Origin: Planctomycetota bacterium
Lineage (GTDB): Bacteria; Planctomycetota; UBA1135; UBA2386
Assembly (NCBI GenBank): GCA_021776805.1
Contig: JAJFFD010000069.1
Span: forward strand, 1-52,547
Reading direction: 5' to 3'
DNA: 52,547 nucleotides
Each line of letters opens with the position of its first letter. Position 1 is the stretch's first letter. Below are positions 34,601 to 41,293 of the stretch, in pieces. The position numbers and the translations under genes were made by a program. The notes below the pieces were generated by a model, which was not told the DNA's origin, ran no database searches, and was given only the letters and a program-made list of their open reading frames with translations.

Positions 34601-34856
34601 AGAATTTGAACTGCCTGGGCGACGGGTTTCCGGCCCGGTAATCGCCGGTGAAAGGATCTTCATGAGCCTGCGCCGCCGAATCGATCAGGGCAATGGTGAG
34701 TTCGAGGAAGAGGACCTACTCATCGCTCTCGACAAGTCAGACCTGTCGGTGCTATGGGAATTCGAGGACGGCAAGCTCTTCCGCGGTCCGATCTTGAGCG
34801 ATGGAGCTTCGGTCTTCGTGCCGAACTCGAAAGCCGAGGTGCTGCACTTCAAATGA
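31644..34856 (+). CDS. DUF4388-TPR-TM-PEGA-beta-propeller protein
   Basis: Giant protein of 1070 residues. Residues 1-130 match DUF4388 (LKGDLASVDLAQVFQMLALNQKVGILNI), known from PatA-like and gliding-related proteins. About 185-235 resembles a winged helix (NIARLTEITGMPAFQVYKAMSCLLEEGLI). TPR-like helices fill 245-445. One membrane segment lies at 460-481, flanked by a basic cluster RRRSRRRS. A helical and coiled region (485-660) is followed by a PEGA-like domain (666-745, VEIRSRPSGAQILFEGEPL) and a PQQ/WD-type propeller (755-1070, VYVTDDAGVLLALDASDGRQLW). The N-terminal part is thus cytoplasmic and the propeller outside. It heads the roadblock-GTPase cluster. Confidence 0.85.
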   Translation: MALKGDLASVDLAQVFQMLALNQKVGILNIQGPKAWRALYFGPQGTTLFYNEHVFLDRVLLQMTRTGRLAAQSVQEARDHAAQQGLDLIGSLLAGGYLTDADLESAFRLEIEEEIYDLFFWHDAQFEFYEGATTIPGREGLVDERFFFSTDSLIMEAARRIDEWAYIQERVPGPLEVYEACSEVDALQLDEYALALFDLADGKRNIARLTEITGMPAFQVYKAMSCLLEEGLISPVPEDQLLNSARDSVVEGRNRDAINLYEKAIDVGAGIPEAHGEVAEVYEKTKEYELAGYHLKCVAEYHAGSDHLPQAVETLFSVVQLLPTDLAARERLVELTAGRTNLSGGAFEPVAFGKELVDLYLEIGEVERVRGILEKLLRDNPNDVELKKSLINVHTKAGDTKRVVDLYHSMAEDLVQQRNPIEAIKYLQKILMIDRSRKDISERIRSLYQLDERRRSRRRSLFALGLLFFLLSCLAAGYYYYDEYARKRLIGMQDSVDQLIEEKNFVAAIAKLEQFKKNYPLTLVSDQAQAEIGRIEVKRRKYEAEKENDLRQKRQQLESIRFQYQEKWTEFEVLVKSRNLDSALRILEEVEALVDQAGTPQDRNWAKKVKLTKNRSDLEGVMSRALALDRTAWAAWEKGDWQAARKLWEELIAKFEMTTTAQAVRLPVEIRSRPSGAQILFEGEPLMLDVNGEKVPAVTPQVVLCDRSASDSYGLKLEGFEPEAITLVGEESPIATTILTIVPSLAFSFIEPMQSTASARHGYLGMGLTGGKVAFAGISSGKIRTIISLPDLDEMSGAAAFSVDRAFFNTKRGLLQAYSLPSGERRWSKNLGGTVLFPPIVVDGRVYVTDDAGVLLALDASDGRQLWSQKFTAAAAAQPAVSGSKLRIGLEDGQVLVVDPRNGQVVRTYRHGTGVSTQVYGLRNTQVFGTDDGQVVAVRESDGESVWQYGLKRSVGQFELVLDSGAIFVLDGSDKLLKLVDGRKMAEFELPGRRVSGPVIAGERIFMSLRRRIDQGNGEFEEEDLLIALDKSDLSVLWEFEDGKLFRGPILSDGASVFVPNSKAEVLHFK

Positions 34857-35001
34857 AGGTGACGCAGTATTGCCCGGGGAAAGTTGCACTGGCTGTCAAC
34901 GTGAGGGCTGATCAAGTCGATAGGAAGGACGGCAGAGCTGATGCTCTGACCGGGGAAGCGGACTTGGTCCTGTTGCATGGACCCGCACAGGAGATCATTG
35001 G

Positions 35002-36117
35002 ATGAAGCTCATCCAAAAACTGAAGATCTGGAAAGAGTTGAAGCGCCTCGAGACCAAGGCTCGAGAGACGCCATCTCCCTCCACGTTCGTTGATCTTGGC
35101 CAGGTCTACATCAACCTGGGGATGCACGAGCGCACCTTGCAGCTCGCAGAAGAGGGTTTGGCCCTCTTTCCGCACTCGGACGAGCTGAGAAAGCTCCGCA
35201 AGTTCGCCAAGAAGACTCAGCTCAACAATCGAATCAAGGACCTGCGCTCACGACTGAGCAAGTCACCGCACCCCAAGCTATATCGTGAACTCGCTGCGCT
35301 CTACCTGGAGCTCGGTGACTTCGATGCAGTTCACGGGACCTGTGAGGAGTGCATTCGGCGATTCCCCGATGATGACGGTGCCTTCCTGGTGCTTGCCAAG
35401 GGTCGCCTGACCAACTTCTACCGCGACCTCATTGCCCAGGATGGCCTGGAAGCGGTGCGATGTCTCAACGAGGTCATCCGCTTGGATGCAGCCAACCTGA
35501 AGGCACACCGCCTTCTGGGTGAGGTTCTGTACCGCGCGGGAGCCATGGAGCAAGCGCGCTATCACTTGGAGATCATCCGGGATGCGGCGCCTGGCGATAG
35601 CGAGATCGCAGAGATGTGCGAACGCTCAGCGAGCATGGGCTCCAGCGGCAAAGAGCTCGAGACGCTCTTCATGGATATCGAGGAGAAGGGTGTTCTGCCG
35701 AATGCGCCGATCGCCCGTGGCGTGACTGGCAAGAACCTCGCGACCAATGAAGAGGGCATTGGCAGTATCCGTGATGCATTGGCGCACCTCGCCGAGATCG
35801 ATGGAGTGCGCAAAGCAGCCTACATCAAGGGTTCGAAGGCCCTGGTGAAGGGTGAGATTCGAGACGGCCGTGATCCCTTCCTGCGTGTTTCGCGCGTCGT
35901 GGCCAAGGCTGCGCAGCGGACCTCGCGCCGGATGGACATAGGCAACTTCAGCAAGGGTGTAGTCGAGGGAGACTACGGTCACATCTGCATCTGCAACTAC
36001 GGCGAGGTGGTCGCTTCCGTCCTTTGTGACGCGAATTCCGACGTCGAGTACGTGTTGGCAGAGTTGCAAGAGCTGGTGGCCGGATCACTCTACTTGACGG
36101 GAGCAGGGTCAGAGTGA
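35002..36117 (+). CDS. TPR protein with C-terminal roadblock/LC7-like domain
   Basis: Soluble protein of 371 residues. Residues about 30-210 form TPR-type helical repeats (STFVDLGQVYINLGMHERTLQLAEEGLALFP, KLYRELAALYLELGDFDAVHGTCEECIRRFP, LKAHRLLGEVLYRAGAMEQARYHLEII). The last 120 residues (ALAHLAEIDGVRKAAYIKGSKALVKGEI to the end) have the layout of a roadblock/LC7 domain, with GDYGHICICNYGEVVASVLCD as the sheet core. AGGAG lies eight bases before the ATG. A 145-base gap separates it from the DUF4388 gene, and it overlaps the next roadblock gene by 4 bases. The roadblock call is based on fold-like layout, not on identity. Confidence 0.72.
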   Translation: MKLIQKLKIWKELKRLETKARETPSPSTFVDLGQVYINLGMHERTLQLAEEGLALFPHSDELRKLRKFAKKTQLNNRIKDLRSRLSKSPHPKLYRELAALYLELGDFDAVHGTCEECIRRFPDDDGAFLVLAKGRLTNFYRDLIAQDGLEAVRCLNEVIRLDAANLKAHRLLGEVLYRAGAMEQARYHLEIIRDAAPGDSEIAEMCERSASMGSSGKELETLFMDIEEKGVLPNAPIARGVTGKNLATNEEGIGSIRDALAHLAEIDGVRKAAYIKGSKALVKGEIRDGRDPFLRVSRVVAKAAQRTSRRMDIGNFSKGVVEGDYGHICICNYGEVVASVLCDANSDVEYVLAELQELVAGSLYLTGAGSE

Positions 36118-36476
36118 ACGCGATTCAGGAACTCCTGGACGAGCTGCGTGAAGTCGCGGGTGTCAGCGGGGCTGCCGTAGTCACCAGCGATGGGATCATG
36201 GTCTCCAGCGTGCTCAAGGGCCGATTCCGCGATGAGGTAGTCGCTGGCCTGGCTTCCTTTCTGATTACGACCACGAAGCGAGCCATGGGAGCTCAGACTG
36301 ATCACGGGTTCTCCCGCTTCATCATGCACGCGACCCACGGCAAGGTCGTATTGGTGGATATCCAGGCGGCATTCCTGGTGGTCATCACCGACCAGTTCGT
36401 CGAGATGGAGCCCTTGCTGGGCGAAGTCGACGAGATCGGTCGACGCCTCGCAAGAGCCGCAAAGCTGCCATCCTGA
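36114..36476 (+). CDS. Roadblock/LC7-domain protein (MglB-like)
   Basis: Single roadblock/LC7 domain of 120 residues, related to MglB, the GTPase-activating partner of MglA in myxobacteria. The conserved layout is helix (MNAIQELLDELREVAGVSG), strand (AAVVTSDGIMVSS), long helix (RDEVVAGLASFLITTTKRAM), strands (RFIMHATHGKVVLVDIQAAFLVVIT) and final helix (EMEPLLGEVDEIGRRLARA). It starts with GTG overlapping the stop of the TPR-roadblock gene (GTGA), so the two are translationally coupled. The small GTPase follows 249 bases downstream. Which GTPase or receptor it binds is not known from the sequence. Confidence 0.85.
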   Translation: MNAIQELLDELREVAGVSGAAVVTSDGIMVSSVLKGRFRDEVVAGLASFLITTTKRAMGAQTDHGFSRFIMHATHGKVVLVDIQAAFLVVITDQFVEMEPLLGEVDEIGRRLARAAKLPS

Positions 36477-36725
36477 GCCTTCTCGGAGGAGCTCGGAGCA
36501 GGCCATGCCATCGGCGATTTGGCCCAGGCACAAGCGGCGTGTTTCTCAGTGGCGGATATTGCTCAAGCCCCAGGGGGCGGCAAACCGATCAGAACACAAA
36601 AGGCGCTGACTCGAGTCTGTTTCCACTGTTGTGGACGGAGCGGGTGGGCTGGAACAAGGAATCTGGGGATCACGAAACCACCGCTCCATTCGGGGCGGGG
36701 ACGCTGCCCTAGGAGCTACGGATAC

Positions 36726-37694
36726 ATGGTTCAGATCAACTTTGCACTCAAAGAGGTCAACTGCAAGATCGTGTTCTACGGGCCGGGGATGAGCGGCAAG
36801 ACCACGAACTTGGAGATCATTCACCAGAAGGCGCCGGAGGAGAACAAGGGGGAGCTGACGTCCATCTCAACGGATGGTGATCGCACTCTGTTCTTCGACT
36901 TCATGCCTCTCGATCTAGGCACCGTCGCAGGCATGCGGACCAAGTTCCAGCTCTACACGGTGCCTGGCCAGGTCTACTACAACTCGACTCGGAAGCTCGT
37001 TCTCCAGGGTGTTGACGGTGTGATCTTCATCGCCGACTCCGATGGCGACAAGATGGACGAGAACATCGAGAGCTATGAGAACCTGATCGAGAACTTGAAC
37101 GAGTACGGCAAGGACATCCGCGAGCTGCCGCACGTGATTCAGTACAACAAGCGAGACCACCCGAACGCCTTGTCCGTTGAGGAACTGGACAAGCAGTTCA
37201 ATCGCTTTGGGGTTCCGACTTTCGAGGCTGTGGCCGTAACCGGTGAGGGTGTATTCCCGACGCTGAAGGTCCTGGCAGGCATGGTTCTCGAGAGCATCGA
37301 GAAGATGGACAGCAGGCGCAGCTCGGCACGTCCGGCGCAGCAACGGCAGAAGGCCGAAGCTCCCGCCGCTGGGCAGGCTGGCGGCCGTCCAGCTCCGGCC
37401 AGCAAGCCAAACGCCCCCGCCGTTGCCGGCCGCCCAGGTCGGCCGCCAGCGCAGCGCGCACCGGGCGGACGCCGCCCCGCTGCAGCCGCGGCGCGACCCG
37501 CAGCTCCACGTCGCCAGGCGGCGAATACCTCCGCTTCGCGTCGGCCATCACCATCCAAGGCGGTTGCCTCGGCGGTGCGCAAGCATTCGGACACCAAGAA
37601 GGGCGGAATGGGCCTTGCGGTCATGGTTACCGTGTTCCTCGCAGCTGCGGTTGCGGGTGTTGTCTACTTCGTGCTGAACAACCAAGGGATCTGA
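36726..37694 (+). CDS. MglA-like Ras-family GTPase with C-terminal membrane anchor
   Basis: Small GTPase of the MglA group, 322 residues. ATG at 36726 starts MVQINFALKEVNCKIVFYG; GGAG lies ten bases upstream, and the upstream open frame has no conserved sequence. G1 is GPGMSGKT (19-26), the G3 region is TVPGQVYYN (MglA proteins have this in place of DxxG), and G4 is NKRD. The GTPase core ends near residue 195. It is followed by a Pro/Ala/Arg-rich disordered linker of about 95 residues and a single membrane segment (GLAVMVTVFLAAAVAGVVYFVL, about 296-317). MglA proteins usually lack a membrane segment, so this anchor is unusual. An MglB-like gene follows after 4 bases. Confidence 0.9.
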   Translation: MVQINFALKEVNCKIVFYGPGMSGKTTNLEIIHQKAPEENKGELTSISTDGDRTLFFDFMPLDLGTVAGMRTKFQLYTVPGQVYYNSTRKLVLQGVDGVIFIADSDGDKMDENIESYENLIENLNEYGKDIRELPHVIQYNKRDHPNALSVEELDKQFNRFGVPTFEAVAVTGEGVFPTLKVLAGMVLESIEKMDSRRSSARPAQQRQKAEAPAAGQAGGRPAPASKPNAPAVAGRPGRPPAQRAPGGRRPAAAAARPAAPRRQAANTSASRRPSPSKAVASAVRKHSDTKKGGMGLAVMVTVFLAAAVAGVVYFVLNNQGI

Positions 37695-37698
37695 GACT

Positions 37699-38220
37699 AT
37701 GAGCACCGCCAAAAAGACCAGTGCGAATGACAGACTCCGCAGCGATCGCTTGTCCTTCTACAAGGAGGACATGGAGAAGATCGACAAGCTCCTGGCTGAG
37801 TTCATTCGGCTCGCAGGCGCCAAGTGTGCCTTGCTGATCGACAAGGAGGGTCACCTGGTGACTCGCCGAGGCGAGGTCCGCTCCATCGATATGGATACGA
37901 TCTCCGCTCTGGTTGCCGGTTCCTTTGCCGCCACCAAGGAGATGGCTCGCCTGCTCGGTGAAGATGAGTTCACGGCCCTCTACCACCAGGGCACGCGCGA
38001 TAACATTCAGCTTTCCCTGGTTGGAGATCGGACGCTCCTGACCATCCTCTTCGACGATCGGACCACGGTGGGCATGATCCGTCTCTACGCGAACGAAACC
38101 GCGAAGAAGCTATCTGAGATCTATGATGTCGCCCTGGCCCGTGACCCGAGTGAAGGCCCGGATCTGGATGCTGGCTACGGGAATTCAGCGAAGAAGAAGC
38201 TCGACAATCTCTTCGACTGA
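37699..38220 (+). CDS. Roadblock/LC7-domain protein (MglB-like)
   Basis: 173 residues. A basic, disordered N-terminus (1-20) precedes a roadblock/LC7 domain (about 22-150): helix KEDMEKIDKLLAEFIRLAG, strand AKCALLIDKEGHLVTRRG, helix DMDTISALVAGSFAATKEMARLLG, strands FTALYHQGTRDNIQLSLVGDRTLLTILF and helix VGMIRLYANETAKKLSEI. The ILFDDRTTVGMIRLYAN segment is typical of MglB and GAP-like roadblock proteins. It begins 4 bases after the MglA-like GTPase stop, the usual mglB-mglA pairing, here in reversed order. It is the likely GTPase-activating partner. It is the last gene of the cluster, followed by a terminator. Confidence 0.85.
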   Translation: MSTAKKTSANDRLRSDRLSFYKEDMEKIDKLLAEFIRLAGAKCALLIDKEGHLVTRRGEVRSIDMDTISALVAGSFAATKEMARLLGEDEFTALYHQGTRDNIQLSLVGDRTLLTILFDDRTTVGMIRLYANETAKKLSEIYDVALARDPSEGPDLDAGYGNSAKKKLDNLFD

Positions 38221-38243
38221 GATCGATCGGATGAATTGATGAG

Positions 38244-38266
38244 CGGAGGCCGAATGGCCTCCGTTT
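38244..38266 (+). terminator. Intrinsic terminator of the roadblock-GTPase cluster
   Basis: CGGAGGCC (38244-38251), loop GAAT, GGCCTCCG (38256-38263), followed by TTTGC. The stem is perfect (8 pairs) and it sits 24 bases after the last stop codon of the cluster, making it the best intrinsic terminator in this window. Confidence 0.75.
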
Positions 38267-38610
38267 GCATGTACTCAGAACTTCTCCAAGTGATTTTCCA
38301 CAGTTCTGGGTCGTGCAATTGCTCGCAGCGCGCGAAAAAAGCGAGCCCTAGCAAGTGCAAACGCACATTTTCCAAGGCTTTCTTCATTCTTCACTTAATG
38401 GAATGCAAGCAGTTGCTAGTGAAGGGCTTCTTAGGACTTCGCAATTCTGGCAAAAGCTGGTGAATCGCGGTATCTCCTGTTGGCAGCGGAATTTCGGTGA
38501 ATCACCTCTGCACCCTCGCCGATGTACCCGTGGATCGGTGTATGCCCGGTTGGCTGCAGGCTGAACTGTGCCCCGGCTAAGCACTCAGGTACCAACAAAG
38601 GACAGAGACA
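38267..38610 (+). promoter_or_regulatory. Long, relatively AT-rich leader before the H1-like histone gene
   Basis: This 344-base gap has no supported gene. It is poorer in G+C than its surroundings and holds several inverted repeats: CAGAACT...AGTTCTG (38276-38308, 19-base spacer), GCTCGC...GCGAGC (38321-38346) and GTGC-AAAC-GCAC (38355-38366). It must carry the promoter of the histone gene and may carry a regulator site or a small RNA. I could not assign promoter boxes with confidence. AAGGA lies at about 38600, before the histone ATG. Confidence 0.45.
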
Positions 38611-38978
38611 ATGGCTGCTAAGAAGAAGGCCAGAAAGAAGGTCGCTAAGAAGAAGGCGACCAAGAAGAAGGCCACCCGTAAGAAGGCCAAGAAGAAGGCC
38701 GCTAAGAAGAAGACCAAGAAGAAGGCCACTCGCAAGAAGGCCAAGAAGAAGGCGACTCGCAAGAAGGCCAAGAAGAAGGCCACTCGCAAGAAGGCCAAGA
38801 AGAAGGCCGCCAAGAAGAAGACCAAGAAGAAGGCCAAGAAGAAGGCCAAGAAGAAGGCTAAGAAGAAGGCCACTCGCAAGAAGGCCAAGAAGAAGGCCGC
38901 TAAGAAGAAGACTAAGAAAAAGGCCAAGAAGAAGGCCACCAAGAAGAAGGCTCGGCGCAAGGCGGCTCGCCGCCGTTG
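38611..38978 (+). repeat. Tandem AAG-rich repeat tract within the histone gene
   Basis: The coding sequence is a run of near-identical short units (AAGAAGGCC, AAGAAGAAG, ACTCGCAAG), giving a strongly purine-rich strand. Such a tract is prone to polymerase slippage, which would change the number of lysine-rich repeats in whole-codon steps. Confidence 0.7.
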
Positions 38979-38979
38979 A
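38611..38979 (+). CDS. Lysine-rich histone H1-like protein
   Basis: 122-residue protein composed almost wholly of lysine, alanine, arginine and threonine in repeats such as KKAxRKKAKKKATRKKAK. It resembles the C-terminal tail of eukaryotic H1 and bacterial Hc1/Hc2 or AlgP-type proteins, which bind DNA and compact the nucleoid. The gene consists of imperfect 9-15-base repeats (AAGAAGGCC and variants) and this is a site where length changes by slippage can occur. The ATG at 38611 follows AAGGACAGAGACA. There is no globular domain. Reading frames overlapping on either strand are by-products of the repeats. Confidence 0.88.
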   Translation: MAAKKKARKKVAKKKATKKKATRKKAKKKAAKKKTKKKATRKKAKKKATRKKAKKKATRKKAKKKAAKKKTKKKAKKKAKKKAKKKATRKKAKKKAAKKKTKKKAKKKATKKKARRKAARRR

Positions 38980-39109
38980 TCCGAATCTTCTCGGCTGCTT
39001 GACCTTTGTCGTCTGCGCGAGCGGGCGGCAGGTCGGGAGCCCGGCTACAACGCTGCCTCTTGCAGCATAGTTAGGCGGGCAACTAGGGTGGCCAGAGACT
39101 CTGTGGACT

Positions 39110-39134
39110 GGGGTGGGTCATTGAGCCCGCCCCC
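39110..39134. terminator. Hairpin between the histone gene and metG
   Basis: GGGGTGGGTC (39110-39119), loop ATTGA, GCCCGCCCCC (39125-39134), a long G/C stem with wobble pairs. It lies between convergent genes and may end transcription from one or both sides. The stem is imperfect and no T-run follows. Confidence 0.4.
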
Positions 39135-39184
39135 GTCTCTGTACGGAGAGATCAGCAGAGCATTGATCTGCAGAGCTGCGGCCC

Positions 39185-41290
39185 CTACTTGATGGGGCAG
39201 CCGTTCGCCGTTCCCTCGGCGGGACTCAGTAGGCGGATCTTGCCCTCGCCGGTTTCGGTGGTGAGGACCATGCCCTGGGACTCATAGCCGCGCAGCTTCC
39301 GCGCTGCCAGATTCGCTGCCACGACTACCTGGCGTCCAGGCAGCTCCTCAGGGCTGTAGTGCTCGGCGAGACCGGAGACGATCTGGCGGGTTTCACTACC
39401 CAGATCGATCTGCAGGAGGAGAAGGCGATCCGCCTTGGGGTGCTTCTCGGCGGCGAGGATAGTCCCGCAGAGCATCTCGACAGCAGTGAATTGGTCGAAC
39501 TCGATGACCGGAGTCTGTTTCGGAACCGGGTCGCCGCTGCTCGCGGAGTCAGTCTCTGCCATGGCTTTCAGCTTGTTCAGTTGTTCGTTGATGAAGTCGT
39601 CCGAGACCTTGGGGAAGAGTGCCGTCTTCTCGCGGCCCTTGCTGTCCCGGTGTTTGGGCAGGGAGTTGGTGAGGGGGGCGCCCTCGATCTCAGCCTCGCC
39701 TAGATTGAGTCTGCCGAGCTTCTCGAGCTCTCCCGAGTCACCAGGGAGCCCTAGGGATTCGAGGAGGGTTCTCGCCGTGTTGGGTAGGATCGGCTTCGCC
39801 AGGACTGCCATGCTCTGCACCATCTCGCAGCAGAGTCGGATACTGGCGGCGCAGCTGGCTCGATCCGACTTGATGCTCACCCAAGGCTGCTCGCTGTCGT
39901 AGTAGCGGTTGGCTGCATTGCCCAGGGCCATAATGCTGGCGGCTGCGCGGCGGAAGTTGAAGGATCTCAGCGCAGCCTCGAACTCGTCCGCAGCCTTCTT
40001 GGCGCTAGCAAGCAGTTCCAGGTCCTGCTTGCGCAGCTCGCCTGCAGCTGGGATCACGCCGTCGAAGAACTTCTCAACGAAGCGGTAGCTTCGGCTCACG
40101 AAGTTGCCCAGATTGTCCGCCAGGTCGTCGTTGACCCGGCTCTTGAACTCCTGCCAGGTCCACTCTGAGTCCGCAGTCTCCGGCATCATGCAGCAGAGGG
40201 CGTAGCGGAGCGCATCCACGGGAAACTGCCCCTTCACCGCGTCTTCTGGGATGAACCAACCCTTGGAGGTGTTGAACTTCCGGCCCTCAAGATTGAAGAA
40301 CTCGTTGGCGGGGACGTTCTCCGGCAGGATCCAGTTTCGCCCCGCGCCCTTGAGGATGCTGGGGAAGACCACGGCGTGGAAGGTGATGTTGTCTTTGCCG
40401 ATGAAGTGATAGAGCTCGGTCTCCGCATCGCTCCAGAGCTCCTCGAACCGTTCGGCCTCACCACGAGCCTCGAAGAACTGCTTGGAGATGGACATGTAGC
40501 CGATGGGTGCGTCGAACCAGACATAGAGAACCTTGCCTGCGCTGTCGTCTACTGGCACAGGCACTCCCCAGGGCAGGTCTCTGGTGATCGGGCGTTCGCG
40601 AAGACCCTTGAGTTCGCTGAGCACGAAGTTCTCGACGTTGACCTTCCACTGTCCCTTCTTGCCAGTGAACCAGCCTTGCAGCCATTCGTCCCGGGCCTTG
40701 GCGAGATCCAGATACCAGTGCTTGCTCGGCCGGAGTTCGGGGACGCTGCCGTCAAGGCTACTGCGCGGATCGATGAGCTTCTTGGCATCCAGATACTTGC
40801 CACAGCTGGGGCACTCATCGCCGCGAGCTTCCGCGTAGCCGCATTCGTAGCACTTGCCGCTGACGTAGCGATCGGGAAGAAAGCGGTCCGCAGCCTTGCT
40901 GTAGTACTGCTCCTCGGTTTTCTCGAGGAGGTACCCGTTCTTCTGCAGATCCAGGAAGAACTGCTGGGAGAGGGCTCGGTGCTGGGGATTCCGGTGGTCG
41001 GAAGTGCCGCTAAAGATGTCGAAGTCGATGTCCAGGTCCGCCAGGGACTTGCTGATTACCTGGTGCCAGTGGTCCACATACTCGGCATAGCCTTGTCCCG
41101 CCTGCTCGGCCTTGAGGGTGATCGCGACCCCGTGTTCGTCCGAACCGCATACATAGTGCACCTGGTCACCTAGCATGCGCCGAAAGCGCACGTAGATGTC
41201 CGCAGGCAGGTAGGCGCCCACCACGTGGCCGAAGTGAATCGGCCCGTTTGCATAGGGGAGGGCGCTGGTGACGATGACATTCTTCGGCAT
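39185..41290 (-). CDS. metG: Methionine--tRNA ligase with C-terminal tRNA-binding domain
   Basis: Charges tRNA-Met, including the initiator. The 701 residues start MPKNVIVTSALPYANGP with the HIGH-type motif in PIHFGH (about 17-22). A zinc knuckle has four cysteines (C147, C150, C160, C163 in CYEC and CPSC). The KMSKS-type loop is FNTSKG (about 339-344). The anticodon-binding helical domain follows, then a C-terminal OB-fold tRNA-binding domain (about 595-701, VEMLCGTILAAEKHPKADRLL) joined by a linker rich in charged residues. Starts 3 bases after the EI24-like gene, so the two are on one transcript. Size and motifs suit the long bacterial form. Confidence 0.96.
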   Translation of the reverse strand: MPKNVIVTSALPYANGPIHFGHVVGAYLPADIYVRFRRMLGDQVHYVCGSDEHGVAITLKAEQAGQGYAEYVDHWHQVISKSLADLDIDFDIFSGTSDHRNPQHRALSQQFFLDLQKNGYLLEKTEEQYYSKAADRFLPDRYVSGKCYECGYAEARGDECPSCGKYLDAKKLIDPRSSLDGSVPELRPSKHWYLDLAKARDEWLQGWFTGKKGQWKVNVENFVLSELKGLRERPITRDLPWGVPVPVDDSAGKVLYVWFDAPIGYMSISKQFFEARGEAERFEELWSDAETELYHFIGKDNITFHAVVFPSILKGAGRNWILPENVPANEFFNLEGRKFNTSKGWFIPEDAVKGQFPVDALRYALCCMMPETADSEWTWQEFKSRVNDDLADNLGNFVSRSYRFVEKFFDGVIPAAGELRKQDLELLASAKKAADEFEAALRSFNFRRAAASIMALGNAANRYYDSEQPWVSIKSDRASCAASIRLCCEMVQSMAVLAKPILPNTARTLLESLGLPGDSGELEKLGRLNLGEAEIEGAPLTNSLPKHRDSKGREKTALFPKVSDDFINEQLNKLKAMAETDSASSGDPVPKQTPVIEFDQFTAVEMLCGTILAAEKHPKADRLLLLQIDLGSETRQIVSGLAEHYSPEELPGRQVVVAANLAARKLRGYESQGMVLTTETGEGKIRLLSPAEGTANGCPIK

Positions 41291-41293
41291 GAC

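Noticed and set aside
36477..36725. Extra N-terminal coding extension of the MglA-like GTPase
   Set aside because: The frame is open, but the sequence has no conserved features, and a GGAG site plus the family N-terminus support the start at 36726.
38611..38979. Possible CRISPR-like repeats
   Set aside because: The units are contiguous coding repeats with no spacers; there are no cas genes in the window.
38522..39070. Arginine/proline-rich frame and an opposite-strand hydrophobic frame over the histone gene
   Set aside because: Both are by-products of the AAG-rich repeats read in other frames; the KKA-type frame is the only one matching a known protein type.
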